Positions 25,281 through 33,560 of a stretch of 64,000 bases of DNA are shown here, piece by piece. How positions within the stretch are numbered: position 1 is the stretch's first letter; each line of letters begins with the position of its first letter. The notes under the pieces were generated by a model. That model made no database searches. It worked only from the letters and a program-made list of their open reading frames with translations, and was not told the origin of the DNA. Source of the DNA: Rugamonas brunnea (GTDB lineage Bacteria; Pseudomonadota; Gammaproteobacteria; Burkholderiales; Burkholderiaceae_D); the NCBI RefSeq assembly GCF_014042345.1, contig NZ_JACEZT010000020.1:1-64000 (forward strand), given 5' to 3'. The position numbers and the translations under genes were made by a program.

Positions 25281-26210
25281 TCAGTCGTCCAGGCCGAGCA
25301 GCACTTTCACGTGGGCCGCCGCGCTGCGCGCCAGCGACGACAAGTCATAGCCGCCCTCCAGGCAGGACACGACGCGCCCCTGGGCGTGGCGCCGGGCCAC
25401 GCCCATGATCTGGCGCGTCATCCAGGCGTAGTCGGCTTCGACCAGGCCCAGGTTGCCCATGTCGTCGTCGCGGTGGCCGTCGAAACCGGCCGACACGACG
25501 ATCAACTGGGGTTGGAAGCGCTCCAGCGCCGGCAGCCAGAATTCGGCCACGCTGGTGCGCAGCAGTTCGCCGCCGGAGCGGGCCGGCAGCGGCACGTTGA
25601 CCATGTTGGGGCCGCGCGGCGTGTTGCCGCTGTACGGGTAGAGCTTGTCCTCGAAGATCGAGCACATCAGCACCCGCTCGTCGTGGTGCAGGATGTCTTC
25701 GCTGCCGTTGCCGTGGTGCACGTCGAAATCGATCAGGGCCACCCGTTGCAGGCCGTGCACATTGAGCGCGTGGCGGATCGCCACGGCAGCGTTGTTGAAG
25801 AAGCAGAAGCCGCCGGCGGCCGCGTACTCGGCGTGGTGGCCGGGCGGGCGGATGTTGCAGAACGCGTTAGGCGCCTCGCCGCGCAGCACCAGGTCGACGG
25901 CCAGCACGGCCGCGCCGGCCGCCCGCAGCGCGGCCTGGTAGCTGTGCGGATTCATGCTGGTGTCGGGATCGACCTGCACCGAGCCTTCCTGCGGCACCAT
26001 GCTGGCCAGCGTGCGGATGTAGAGCGTGGAGTGGGCCTGGGCCAGTTGCTGCTCGGTGGCGCGCGGCGCGTCATAGGTCTGCATGCAATCGAGCAGGCCC
26101 TTGATCAGCAGCATGTCCTGGATGGCGCCCAGCCGCGCCGGGGCTTCCGGGTGCTGGTCGCCCATGTCGTGTTTGAGGCAGTCGGGGTGCGAGATATAGG
26201 CTGGCAGCAT
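25281..26210 (-). CDS. histone deacetylase family protein (class II / AcuC-like)
   Basis: A 309-residue member of the arginase/deacetylase superfamily. Family signatures are in order: the opening HPEAPARL, IRPPGHHAE with the paired active-site histidines, the GFCFFNNAAVA turn, zinc ligands in DFDVHHGNG, the SIFEDKLYPYSG loop, the third ligand in SAGFDGH, and EGGYDL. It should be a zinc-dependent lysine (or polyamine) deacetylase in the cytoplasm. On the minus strand, immediately upstream of the Pat-type acetyltransferase, it matches the acuA/acuC pairing known in Bacillus by function although the acetyltransferase type differs. No strong ribosome site is seen before ATG 26210. Confidence 0.94.
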   Translation of the reverse strand: MLPAYISHPDCLKHDMGDQHPEAPARLGAIQDMLLIKGLLDCMQTYDAPRATEQQLAQAHSTLYIRTLASMVPQEGSVQVDPDTSMNPHSYQAALRAAGAAVLAVDLVLRGEAPNAFCNIRPPGHHAEYAAAGGFCFFNNAAVAIRHALNVHGLQRVALIDFDVHHGNGSEDILHHDERVLMCSIFEDKLYPYSGNTPRGPNMVNVPLPARSGGELLRTSVAEFWLPALERFQPQLIVVSAGFDGHRDDDMGNLGLVEADYAWMTRQIMGVARRHAQGRVVSCLEGGYDLSSLARSAAAHVKVLLGLDD

Positions 26211-26484
26211 CGTGGGAAACAGGGCTACGTTGCGGGCGCACGAAGGCGCCGGGCCGCCGTGATCGATTAACTCATTGTATAAAATTCAGTGTACTGAGGT
26301 GTATCAAATGTTTCGTTGATCTAAATCAAACGCGCTGACTTGGCGGGTGCTCATCAGCGCACCGGCCAACCGGGCTGGCAGGGCGAGGTCCGTCGTGCCC
26401 GGGCACGCCATGCCGTTCCTGCGACCGGGCGCGGCCGTATAATCGGACCGTATAGTCGGGCCGGTGCCCGGATGGAGACGATGG

Positions 26485-27282
26485 ATGACGCTAGCGCAAT
26501 TTGCCGCCGATGTGGCGTGGAAGTCGCTGCCGCTGCTCGGTTTGATCATGCTGGCCGGGCTGGCCGAACGCAGGTGGCCGGCAGAGGCGCAGCGCTGGCG
26601 CGGCCGGGCCGTCAACCTCGGCTGCATGGCCGTGTATGTGCTGGGCTTCGCGCTGTTGCAGCAAGGCACGGCCGCGTTGACGGTGCTGGCCGTCAACGGC
26701 GCCGGCGGCGGCTGGCTGGCGTTGCCGGCCGACGGCTGGCATCTGCTGCCGTCGTTCCTCGTCTACACGCTGGTGCTCGACTTGGGCGAATACGCTTTCC
26801 ACCGGGCGCAACACCGTATCCCCGCGCTGTGGGCCATGCACTCGCTGCACCACAGCGACACGGCCATGAACGCCACCACCACCGACCGCCACTTCTGGCT
26901 GGAGCCGGGCATCAAGATGGTGACCCTTTACCTGGCCGTGGGCTTGCTGTTCAAACCCGACCCCGTGATCGTCGGCATGTACGCCGTGCTGGGACTGTAC
27001 AACGTGGTGCCGCATATGAATGTGCGCTGGGGGCTGGGGCGGGCCGCGTTCCTGATCAACACGCCGCAGTTCCACCGGCTGCACCATTCGATGCTGCCGC
27101 AGCACTACGATTGCAATTTCGCCGGCCTGTTCCCCGTGTTCGATCTGCTGTTCGGCACCTACCGCCAGCCGGCGGCCGGTGAATATCCGCCCACCGGCAT
27201 CGCCGGCGGCGATGTGCCGGCCGGCGTGCTGGAAGTGCTGGCCTGGCCGCTGCGCGGCCGCCTGCGAAAAAATGGCGGATAG
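26485..27282 (+). CDS. sterol desaturase / fatty acid hydroxylase superfamily membrane protein
   Basis: A 265-residue membrane protein with about four hydrophobic helices and the histidine clusters of the di-iron fatty acid hydroxylase superfamily: HRAQHRIPALWAMHSLHHSD (about residues 107-126), the middle histidine in VVPHMNVRWG, and FHRLHHSM further on. These coordinate two irons at the cytoplasmic face and insert hydroxyl groups or double bonds in lipids. Bacterial members often have no assigned substrate. ATG 26485 is used because GGAGA lies upstream; a GTG at 26464 is possible. It ends at a bidirectional terminator shared with aceA. Confidence 0.92.
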   Translation: MTLAQFAADVAWKSLPLLGLIMLAGLAERRWPAEAQRWRGRAVNLGCMAVYVLGFALLQQGTAALTVLAVNGAGGGWLALPADGWHLLPSFLVYTLVLDLGEYAFHRAQHRIPALWAMHSLHHSDTAMNATTTDRHFWLEPGIKMVTLYLAVGLLFKPDPVIVGMYAVLGLYNVVPHMNVRWGLGRAAFLINTPQFHRLHHSMLPQHYDCNFAGLFPVFDLLFGTYRQPAAGEYPPTGIAGGDVPAGVLEVLAWPLRGRLRKNGG

Positions 27283-27350
27283 TGGCAGAAGGGGCTGACC
27301 TCGGGGCAGCCCCGGGTTTTGCGTGCGCCGCCTCGGCGCCAGCGGACGAA

Positions 27351-27378
27351 AAAAAAGCTCGCCGAAGCGAGCTTTTTT
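27351..27378. terminator. bidirectional terminator between the hydroxylase gene and aceA
   Basis: A symmetrical hairpin AAAAAAGCTCGC-cgaa-GCGAGCTTTTTT with A and T runs on both sides; it serves both convergent genes. Confidence 0.95.
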
Positions 27379-27394
27379 CACACGGGGGAACCGC

Positions 27395-28978
27395 TTAGAA
27401 CTGGTTCATCGTGTTGTCTTTACCAGCGGCCTTCAGGGCTGCTTCGCCGCTGAAGTACTCTTTGTGGTCGTCGCCGATGTCCGAACCGGACATGTTCTGG
27501 TGCTTGACGCAAGCGATACCCTGACGGATTTCCTTACGCTGCACGCCAGCCACGTAGCCCAGCATGCCTTGGTCACCGAAGTATTCCTTGGCCAGGTTGT
27601 CGGTCGACAGGGCGGCCGTGTGGTAGGTCGGCAGCGTGATCAGGTGGTGGAAGATGCCGGCTTCACGCGAAGCGTCAGCCTGGAAGGTGCGGATCTTCTC
27701 GTCGGCGGCGCGGGCCAGTTCCGTCTCGTCGTACTCGACGCTCATCAGCTTGGCGCGGTCGTAGGCGGACACGTCCTTACCGGCGGCCTTCATTGCATCG
27801 AACACTTGCTGACGGAAGTTCAGGGTCCAGTTGAACGATGGGCTGTTGTTGTACACCAGCTTGGCGTTCGGGATGACCTTGCGGATTTCGCTGACCATGC
27901 CGCCGATCTGGGCGATATGTGGTTTTTCCGTTTCGATCCACAGCAGGTCGGCGCCGTTCTGCAGCGAGGTGATGCAGTCGAGCACGCAACGCTCTTCGCC
28001 GGTGCCGGAGCGGAACTGGAACAGGTTGCTTGGCAGACGCTTAGGACGCAGCAGCTTGCCTTCGCGCTTGATCACCACGTCGCCGTTGCCCAGGGCGTCG
28101 GCCGACACTTCTTCGCAATCCAGGAAGGAGTTGTACTTGTCGCCCAGGTCGCCTGGCTTTTGGGTCACGGCGATCTGCTTGGTCAGGCCGGCGCCCAGCG
28201 AGTCGGTACGGGCGACGATGATACCGTCGTCCACGCCCAGTTCCAGGAAGGCGTAACGCACGGCGCGGATCTTGGCCAGGAAGTCTTCGTGTGGCACGGT
28301 GACTTTACCATCCTGGTGGCCGCACTGCTTCTCGTCCGACACCTGGTTCTCGATCTGGATGCAGCAAGCACCGGCTTCGATGAACTGCTTGGCCAGCAGG
28401 TAGGTCGCTTCAGCGTTACCGAAACCGGCGTCGATGTCGGCGATGATAGGCACGACGTGGGTCACGTGGTTGTCGATCTGCGACTGGATGGCGGCCTTGT
28501 CGGCGGCGTTGGTGGCGGCGTCCAGCTGGCGGAACAGGCCGCCCAGTTCACGCGCGTCAGCCTGGCGCAGGAAGGTGTACAGTTCACGGATCAGGTCCGA
28601 AACGGCGGTTTTTTCGTGCATCGACTGGTCAGGCAGCGGGCCGAACTCGGAACGCAGGGCGGCAACCATCCAGCCCGACAGGTACAGGTAGCGGCGGTCG
28701 GTGCTGTTGAAGTGCTTCTTGATCGAAATCATCTTCTGTTGACCGATGAAACCGTGCCAGCAGCCCAGCGACTGGGTGTACTGCGATGGGTCGGCGTCGT
28801 AGCGGGCCATGTCAGCGCGCATGATCTTGGCGGTGTACTTGGCGATGTCGAGACCGGTCTTGAAGCGGTTCTGGGCGCGCATACGAGCGGCGGACTCAGG
28901 ATTGATCGCGTTCCATGCGGCGCCTTGCTGGTCTTTCAGGCTGGCGATGGCTTGGATGTCGTCTTGGTACTTGGACAT
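27395..28978 (-). CDS. aceA: isocitrate lyase
   Basis: A 527-residue isocitrate lyase of the long class found in Pseudomonas and many betaproteobacteria. Signatures include GCWHGFIGQQK, IADIDAGFGNAEATYLLAK, the catalytic loop region SDEKQCGHQDGK (cysteine nucleophile), VARTDSLGA, LWIETEKPH and YNNSPSFNW. It splits isocitrate into succinate and glyoxylate, the first step of the glyoxylate shunt, needed for growth on acetate and fatty acids. AGGAGA precedes ATG 28978. No malate synthase is adjacent. A perfect 14-bp palindrome at 29122-29135 lies about 145 bases upstream and is a candidate operator. Confidence 0.97.
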   Translation of the reverse strand: MSKYQDDIQAIASLKDQQGAAWNAINPESAARMRAQNRFKTGLDIAKYTAKIMRADMARYDADPSQYTQSLGCWHGFIGQQKMISIKKHFNSTDRRYLYLSGWMVAALRSEFGPLPDQSMHEKTAVSDLIRELYTFLRQADARELGGLFRQLDAATNAADKAAIQSQIDNHVTHVVPIIADIDAGFGNAEATYLLAKQFIEAGACCIQIENQVSDEKQCGHQDGKVTVPHEDFLAKIRAVRYAFLELGVDDGIIVARTDSLGAGLTKQIAVTQKPGDLGDKYNSFLDCEEVSADALGNGDVVIKREGKLLRPKRLPSNLFQFRSGTGEERCVLDCITSLQNGADLLWIETEKPHIAQIGGMVSEIRKVIPNAKLVYNNSPSFNWTLNFRQQVFDAMKAAGKDVSAYDRAKLMSVEYDETELARAADEKIRTFQADASREAGIFHHLITLPTYHTAALSTDNLAKEYFGDQGMLGYVAGVQRKEIRQGIACVKHQNMSGSDIGDDHKEYFSGEAALKAAGKDNTMNQF

Positions 28979-29328
28979 GTGAATCTCCTAATGAATGAAG
29001 CAAAAATGAGAAAACCGTATTCCTGTCGCGTCGCGCTTGCCGCTCGTGTTCACGACATGATGCTGCTACCGAAGCGAAACTGCATGGAAGAATAATAGAA
29101 CGTTTTCGGTGGAAGGCACAAGTCTTATATAAGACATATAACCTAAATAATGTCGTTTTATTTCAACGGTTTAGTCGTTATTTTTCAGAATGTGGGATGT
29201 ATTTTCAAAAAATGGAATGTTTGTGCCCGTTTTTTACGCATCGACATTTCGCAATATGAAACGCGTTTTCACGAAGAGCTTGTAAGTGCCAGCAATTTCA
29301 CAGTGGTATACGACCCAAGGAGATCGCC
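28979..29328. other. divergent promoter region aceA / methyltransferase
   Basis: About 350 bases, strongly AT-rich between 29090 and 29260. It contains the perfect palindrome listed at 29122-29135 and no gene. Both flanking genes start away from it. Confidence 0.6.
29122..29135. promoter_or_regulatory. perfect 14-bp palindrome upstream of aceA (candidate operator)
   Basis: GTCTTATATAAGAC is exactly self-complementary and sits in the AT-rich aceA promoter region. A site of this kind would fit a dimeric regulator of central carbon metabolism (for example GntR type), but which one cannot be read here. Confidence 0.55.
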
Positions 29329-30171
29329 ATGGACGCCCCCCGACCAGCTGACAGGTCGCCATCGGAAGCGGACCGCACCTTCGCCGGTTCCATCCCCCAA
29401 CTCTATGAGCGCTACATGGTGCCGATGATCTTCGCGCCGTACGCGGAGGACATGTGCCGCCGGGTCGTGGCGCGCGCGCCGCGCGACGTGCTGGAGATCG
29501 CCTGCGGCACGGGCGCGGTAACGCGCCGGCTGGCCGCCGCGCTGCCGGCCGGCACCGCCATCACGGCCACCGACCTCAACCAGCCGATGCTGGACCACGC
29601 CATGGCCCAGGGCACCAGCCGGCCCGTCACGTGGCGGCAGGCGGACGCGCAGCAGTTGCCGTTCCCGGACGGGGCCTTCGATCTGGTCGTGTGCCAGTTC
29701 GGCGCCATGTTCTTTCCCGACAAGCGCCTGGCCTATGCGGAGGCCAGGCGCGTGCTGCGGCCTGGCGGCGCGTTGCTATTCAGCGTGTGGGACCGGATCG
29801 AGGAGAACGACTTCGCCAACGTCATCAACCAGGCCCTGATCCGGGCCTATCCGGCCGATCCGCCATCCTTCATGGCGCGCACCCCGCATGGTTATTGCGA
29901 CCAGGCTTTGATCGCGCAGCAATTGCTGGCCGCCGGCTACGCCAGCCCGCCCGCGTTCGAGACGGTGGCGACGCGCAGCCGGGCGCCGTCGGCGGGGACG
30001 GTCGCCACCGCCTATTGCCAGGGCACGCCGTGGCACGGCGAAATCGAGGCGCGCCGCACGCCCACCGTGGCCGAAGCGACCAGCATGGCCGAGGCGGCGC
30101 TGGTGGCGCGTTTCGGCAGCGGTGAAGTGGAGGGGGAAATCCAGGCGCTGGTGGTCGCCATTGAACGTTGA
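29329..30171 (+). CDS. class I SAM-dependent methyltransferase
   Basis: A 280-residue methyltransferase of the Methyltransf_11/25 type. SAM-binding motif I is VLEIACGTGAVTRRLA (about residues 54-69), acidic loop TATDLNQPML, then motif II in DGAFDLVVCQFGAMFFPD and motif III in RRVLRPGGALLFSVWD. The start RTFAGSIPQLYERYMVPMIF is typical of a subgroup that methylates small molecules; the substrate is unknown. AAGGAGATCGCC stands before ATG 29329. It is convergent with the AraC-type gene and not evidently part of either neighbouring unit. Confidence 0.92.
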   Translation: MDAPRPADRSPSEADRTFAGSIPQLYERYMVPMIFAPYAEDMCRRVVARAPRDVLEIACGTGAVTRRLAAALPAGTAITATDLNQPMLDHAMAQGTSRPVTWRQADAQQLPFPDGAFDLVVCQFGAMFFPDKRLAYAEARRVLRPGGALLFSVWDRIEENDFANVINQALIRAYPADPPSFMARTPHGYCDQALIAQQLLAAGYASPPAFETVATRSRAPSAGTVATAYCQGTPWHGEIEARRTPTVAEATSMAEAALVARFGSGEVEGEIQALVVAIER

Positions 30172-30176
30172 GGCGC

Positions 30177-31178
30177 TCAGCGCGCGCGCCAGGCCGTGAT
30201 GCTGCAGCCGTGGCGCTGGCTGAACCAGCGCGAGAACGCGCTTTGCGATGAGAAGCCCAGCAGCAGCGCCACTTCGCTGGCGCGGCGCCGGTCGTGCAGC
30301 AGGTAGCGGGTGGCCAGTTCGTCGCGCACGGCGTCCACCAGCACGGTGAAGGTCTCGCCATGCTGGGCCAGGTGGCGGTGGATGGTGCGCCGGTCCACGC
30401 CGAGGCTGTCGGCCACGGCTTCGGCGCTGCAGCGGCCCGTGGGGAGCATGGCCAGCACCAGTTGCCAAACCTTGTCGCGCGTGTCGTGATCGGGGTCGCC
30501 GACGATGGAATCGAGGTAGGCGCTAACGTACTTGGCCATCAGCGGGTCGGCTGCCTGGGTGGCGCGGTCCAGGTCGCGCGCCTGGCAGATGAAACCGTCG
30601 AAGTCGGCGCGGAAGCGCAGCGGGGCGCCGAAGAAGCGCCGGTGCGGCGCCATGTCGCGCGGCGGCTGGTGCGAGAAGCACACGGCGCGCGGCGCCCAGC
30701 CTTCACCGAAGAACAGCTTCATCATCCCGTGCAGCACGCCGATGGTCAGTTCGGCCGCCTGTCGGTAGACCATGCCCGAGGTGCCCAGCATGGCTTCGGA
30801 CACATAGACCAGCCCATCCTCCTCCTCCACCCGCAGCCGCAGCGCCTCGTTGTGCAGGCGCTGAAACTTGGCGGCCGCCTCCAGCTTGCGTCGCAGCGTG
30901 GGTTCCTCGCGCATGGCCAGCGCCAGCGGGCCCAGGTTGGACAGCTCGCGCGTGGCGGCCAGGCGCAGGCCGAAGTCCTCCACGCCTGATTCGGCGGCGC
31001 TGGCCTCCAGCATGCGCGCCAGCGCTTCGGCCGGGATCTTCAGGTCGGGGTCGAGCAGGGCGGCGCGGTTGATGCCCGCTTCCGTGAGCAGGCGATAGGG
31101 GTCCAGTCCCAGCGAACGGGCCAGGGGCACGTAGCTGGTCAGGGCGGCGCTGCGGACGGCGTACTGGGACGATTTCAT
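30177..31178 (-). CDS. AraC family regulator, ArgR/OruR-like sensor domain (regulator 1)
   Basis: A 333-residue activator. Residues about 15-205 form the Arabinose_bd-type ligand domain found in OruR/VirF-like regulators (start SYVPLARSLGLDPYRLLTEAGI), and about 235-330 the double helix-turn-helix (CSAEAVADSLGVDRRTIHRHLAQHGETF; ASEVALLLGFSSQSAFSRWFSQRHG). It diverges from the carboxymuconolactone-decarboxylase/SDR/BKACE/MFS operon; two direct repeats in the shared 100-bp region are likely its binding sites. So it probably activates this operon in response to the substrate or an intermediate. Confidence 0.93.
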   Translation of the reverse strand: MKSSQYAVRSAALTSYVPLARSLGLDPYRLLTEAGINRAALLDPDLKIPAEALARMLEASAAESGVEDFGLRLAATRELSNLGPLALAMREEPTLRRKLEAAAKFQRLHNEALRLRVEEEDGLVYVSEAMLGTSGMVYRQAAELTIGVLHGMMKLFFGEGWAPRAVCFSHQPPRDMAPHRRFFGAPLRFRADFDGFICQARDLDRATQAADPLMAKYVSAYLDSIVGDPDHDTRDKVWQLVLAMLPTGRCSAEAVADSLGVDRRTIHRHLAQHGETFTVLVDAVRDELATRYLLHDRRRASEVALLLGFSSQSAFSRWFSQRHGCSITAWRAR

Positions 31179-31179
31179 G

Positions 31180-31245
31180 ATGTCCCAAAATGTAACATCA
31201 ATGTCCCATTATGTGAATACCGGCCCGGCCCCGGCTTTCTAGAAT
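31180..31245 (+). promoter_or_regulatory. divergent promoter with two AraC-type direct repeats
   Basis: ATGTCCCAAAATGT (31180-31193) and ATGTCCCATTATGT (31201-31214) are direct repeats differing at two bases and spaced 21 bp, two helical turns, as AraC-family half-sites usually are. TAGAAT (31240-31245) would be the -10 of the catabolic operon; the downstream repeat would then abut the -35 region, the usual place for class II activation. Confidence 0.7.
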
Positions 31246-31278
31246 GGCTCCATTACATCAAAAAAATGGAGACAAACG

Positions 31279-31641
31279 ATGGACAACCACACCCCGCTGT
31301 GCGACCACCTGCGCGCTACCGGCGAATGGAATCCGAACTGGACCCCGTTCGCTGAACTCGACCCGGTCTGGACCGAGAAATTCATGGCCATGGGCCTGCG
31401 CCCCCTGATCGCCGGCGTGCTCGATCCGAAGACGGTGGAGTTCATCGCCATCGCGGTCGACGCCTCGTGCACCCACATGTACGCACCGGGCGTGCGGCGC
31501 CACATCCGCAAGGCGCTGGAACTGGGCGCCACCAAGGAGGAAATCACGGCCGTGCTGCAACTGACGTCCGTGCTGGGCATCCACACCATGAGTATGGGCG
31601 CCCCCATTTTGCAGGAAGAACTGGCCGCGCGCAGCAAGTGA
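31279..31641 (+). CDS. carboxymuconolactone decarboxylase family protein
   Basis: A 120-residue helical protein of the CMD/AhpD-like superfamily. The conserved core is FIAIAVDASCTHMYAPGVRRHIRKALELGATKEEITAVLQL; only one cysteine is present in place of the CxxC of AhpD-type peroxidases, and the final helix reads LGIHTMSMGAPIL, typical of small gamma-carboxymuconolactone-like proteins in catabolic operons. It may act on a lactone or serve as a redox/isomerase helper; function uncertain. First gene of a four-gene operon with gaps of 7 to 17 nt; GGAGACAAACG precedes the ATG. Confidence 0.88.
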   Translation: MDNHTPLCDHLRATGEWNPNWTPFAELDPVWTEKFMAMGLRPLIAGVLDPKTVEFIAIAVDASCTHMYAPGVRRHIRKALELGATKEEITAVLQLTSVLGIHTMSMGAPILQEELAARSK

Positions 31642-31648
31642 GGCGGCC

Positions 31649-32482
31649 ATGGGACAACTGCATAACCTGCAAAACCGTGTTGCGCTGGTGACCGGCGCGG
31701 GCCGTGGCCTGGGGCGCGCCATCGCGCTGGCCCTGGCCGACGCCGGCGCCCGCGTGGCCATCTGCGACATCGACATCGACAACCTGGACACCACGCGCGC
31801 CGCCATCGAAGCGGCCGGCGGGGAGTGCCTTGCGCTGCACTGCGACGTGTCGTCCAGCGCCGCCGTGGACGCCATGTTCGCGCAACTGGCGGCGCGCTTC
31901 GGCACGTTGCATATCCTGGTCAACAACGCGGCCCGCGTGCCCGAAGGCGAACAGGATGCCGTGCGCCGCAACCTGCACTACGGCTATATCACCACCCCGG
32001 TGCCACGCCAGTCGCTGGCCATCACCAGCGCCATGAGCGATGCCGAGTGGATGCGCTTCTGGGATGTGAACGTGCATGGCCTGTTCTACTGCACCCGCGC
32101 CGCGCTGCGCCTGATGGAACCCCAGCGCGACGGCAAGATCATCAACATCGCCTCCATCGCCGGCATCTCCGCCATGAGCGCGCACAGCCCGCACTACAGC
32201 GCCACCAAGGGCGCCGTGGTGGCCTTCACCAAGAGCGTGGCGGCCGAGGTGGCGGGGGCCAACATCTACGTCAACGCCGTCGCCCCCGGCGGCGTGCAGA
32301 CCCCGCAGTTCGAGCAGTACCTCGCCGCGGCCGGCGAGGAAAAACGCAACCAGCTATGGCAGGTGGTGCCGGCTGGACGTCTCGGCACGATGGAGGAATA
32401 CGCCTCCCTCGTCACTTACCTGGCCGGCCAGCATTACCTGGTTGGACAAATCATCAGCCCCAATGGCGGCGCAGTCATCTAA
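31649..32482 (+). CDS. SDR family oxidoreductase
   Basis: A 277-residue classical SDR: TGAGRGLG at residues 15-22, DID after strand 2 (favouring NAD), NNAA, catalytic serine in NIASIAG, and YSATK with the Tyr/Lys pair. An insertion of about 20 residues (EGEQDAVRRNLHYGYITTP) follows NNAAR before the catalytic part. The C-terminus ends GQIISPNGGAVI as in 3-oxoacyl-reductase-like enzymes. In the operon it could oxidise a hydroxy acid to the beta-keto acid that the next enzyme cleaves. It starts 7 nt after the CMD-like gene. Confidence 0.92.
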   Translation: MGQLHNLQNRVALVTGAGRGLGRAIALALADAGARVAICDIDIDNLDTTRAAIEAAGGECLALHCDVSSSAAVDAMFAQLAARFGTLHILVNNAARVPEGEQDAVRRNLHYGYITTPVPRQSLAITSAMSDAEWMRFWDVNVHGLFYCTRAALRLMEPQRDGKIINIASIAGISAMSAHSPHYSATKGAVVAFTKSVAAEVAGANIYVNAVAPGGVQTPQFEQYLAAAGEEKRNQLWQVVPAGRLGTMEEYASLVTYLAGQHYLVGQIISPNGGAVI

Positions 32483-32499
32483 TAACGAAAGGACTTACC

Positions 32500-33555
32500 A
32501 TGCAATTCTTCGACGATTCCCTCCTGCCGGAAAACCAGGAAAAGCTCGTGATCCAGGTGGCGCCGTTCGGCCCGCAGTTCATCCCCAGCGATTCGGACGA
32601 TATCGCCGTCACCATGGACCAGCAGGTGCAGAAGGCGGTCGATTGCTGGAACGCCGGCGCCACCGTGCTGCACGTGCATGTGCGCGAGGACGACGGCAAG
32701 GGTTCCAAGCGCCTGTCCAAGTTCAATGAGATGCTGGGCCGCCTGCGCGAAGCCGTGCCCGACATGGTGCTGCAGGTGGGCGGTTCGATCTCGTTCGCGC
32801 CCGAAGGCGAGGGCGCCGACGCCAAGTGGCTGAGCCACGACACGCGCCACATGCTGGCCGAGCTGACCCCGAAGCCGGACCAGGTGACGATCGCCATCAA
32901 CAACGCGCAGATGAACGTGTTCGAGCTGCTGACGGCCGAAGACGGCGCCGGCACCATGCTGGCCGATCCGCGCGTGAAGGCGGCCTACCAGGACATGTGC
33001 ACCGAGGCCACGCCCACCTTCTACATCGAGCACCTGAAGCGCCTGCAGGAAGCGCGCATCCAGCCGCACTTCATGCTGGGCGGCGTGTCGCAGCTGGAGA
33101 CGGTCAAGCGCCTGATCCGGCGCGGTAACTACAATGGTCCGCTGGTGCTGAACTATGTGGCCATCGGCGGCGGCGCGGCCGGTCCCGACCCGTTCCACAT
33201 GATGGAGTTCATCCGCCAGGTGCCAGACGGCGCCGTGCTGACCATCGAAGGCATCATGCGCAACGTGGCGCCGATGAACATGATGGCCATCGCCATGGGC
33301 CTGCATGTGCGCGTCGGCATCGAGGACAACCTGTGGCGCCGTCCCGGCGAGCGCATGACCTCCGTCGAGCAGGTGGAGCAGATGGTGCGCATGGCGCGCG
33401 AAGTGGGCCGCGATGTGGCGACCGGCAAGGAAGCGCGCAGCATCTACCAGATCGGCACCCAGTACAATGATGTCGAGACCACGCTCTCCAAGCTGGGCAT
33501 GGCGCCCAACCGCAAACCCGGCCAGCGCGGCTTCCCGATGAACCAGGTGGGGTAA
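32500..33555 (+). CDS. beta-keto acid cleavage enzyme (BKACE, DUF849 family)
   Basis: A 351-residue member of the BKACE family, whose founder Kce (3-keto-5-aminohexanoate cleavage enzyme) joins a beta-keto acid with acetyl-CoA to give acetoacetate and a new acyl-CoA. The zinc site HVHVRE (H58, H60), the QVGGSISF strand, the substrate part TIAINNAQMNVFE and the late metal/base segment GLHVRVGIEDNLW are present. It is longer than the usual 270-310 residues because of the extra segment around EGEGADAKWLSHDTRH. ATG 32500 has GAAAGGACTT upstream. The specific keto acid is unknown; the acetoacetate-decarboxylase-like gene nearby fits the product. Confidence 0.93.
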   Translation: MQFFDDSLLPENQEKLVIQVAPFGPQFIPSDSDDIAVTMDQQVQKAVDCWNAGATVLHVHVREDDGKGSKRLSKFNEMLGRLREAVPDMVLQVGGSISFAPEGEGADAKWLSHDTRHMLAELTPKPDQVTIAINNAQMNVFELLTAEDGAGTMLADPRVKAAYQDMCTEATPTFYIEHLKRLQEARIQPHFMLGGVSQLETVKRLIRRGNYNGPLVLNYVAIGGGAAGPDPFHMMEFIRQVPDGAVLTIEGIMRNVAPMNMMAIAMGLHVRVGIEDNLWRRPGERMTSVEQVEQMVRMAREVGRDVATGKEARSIYQIGTQYNDVETTLSKLGMAPNRKPGQRGFPMNQVG

Positions 33556-33560
33556 TCATC

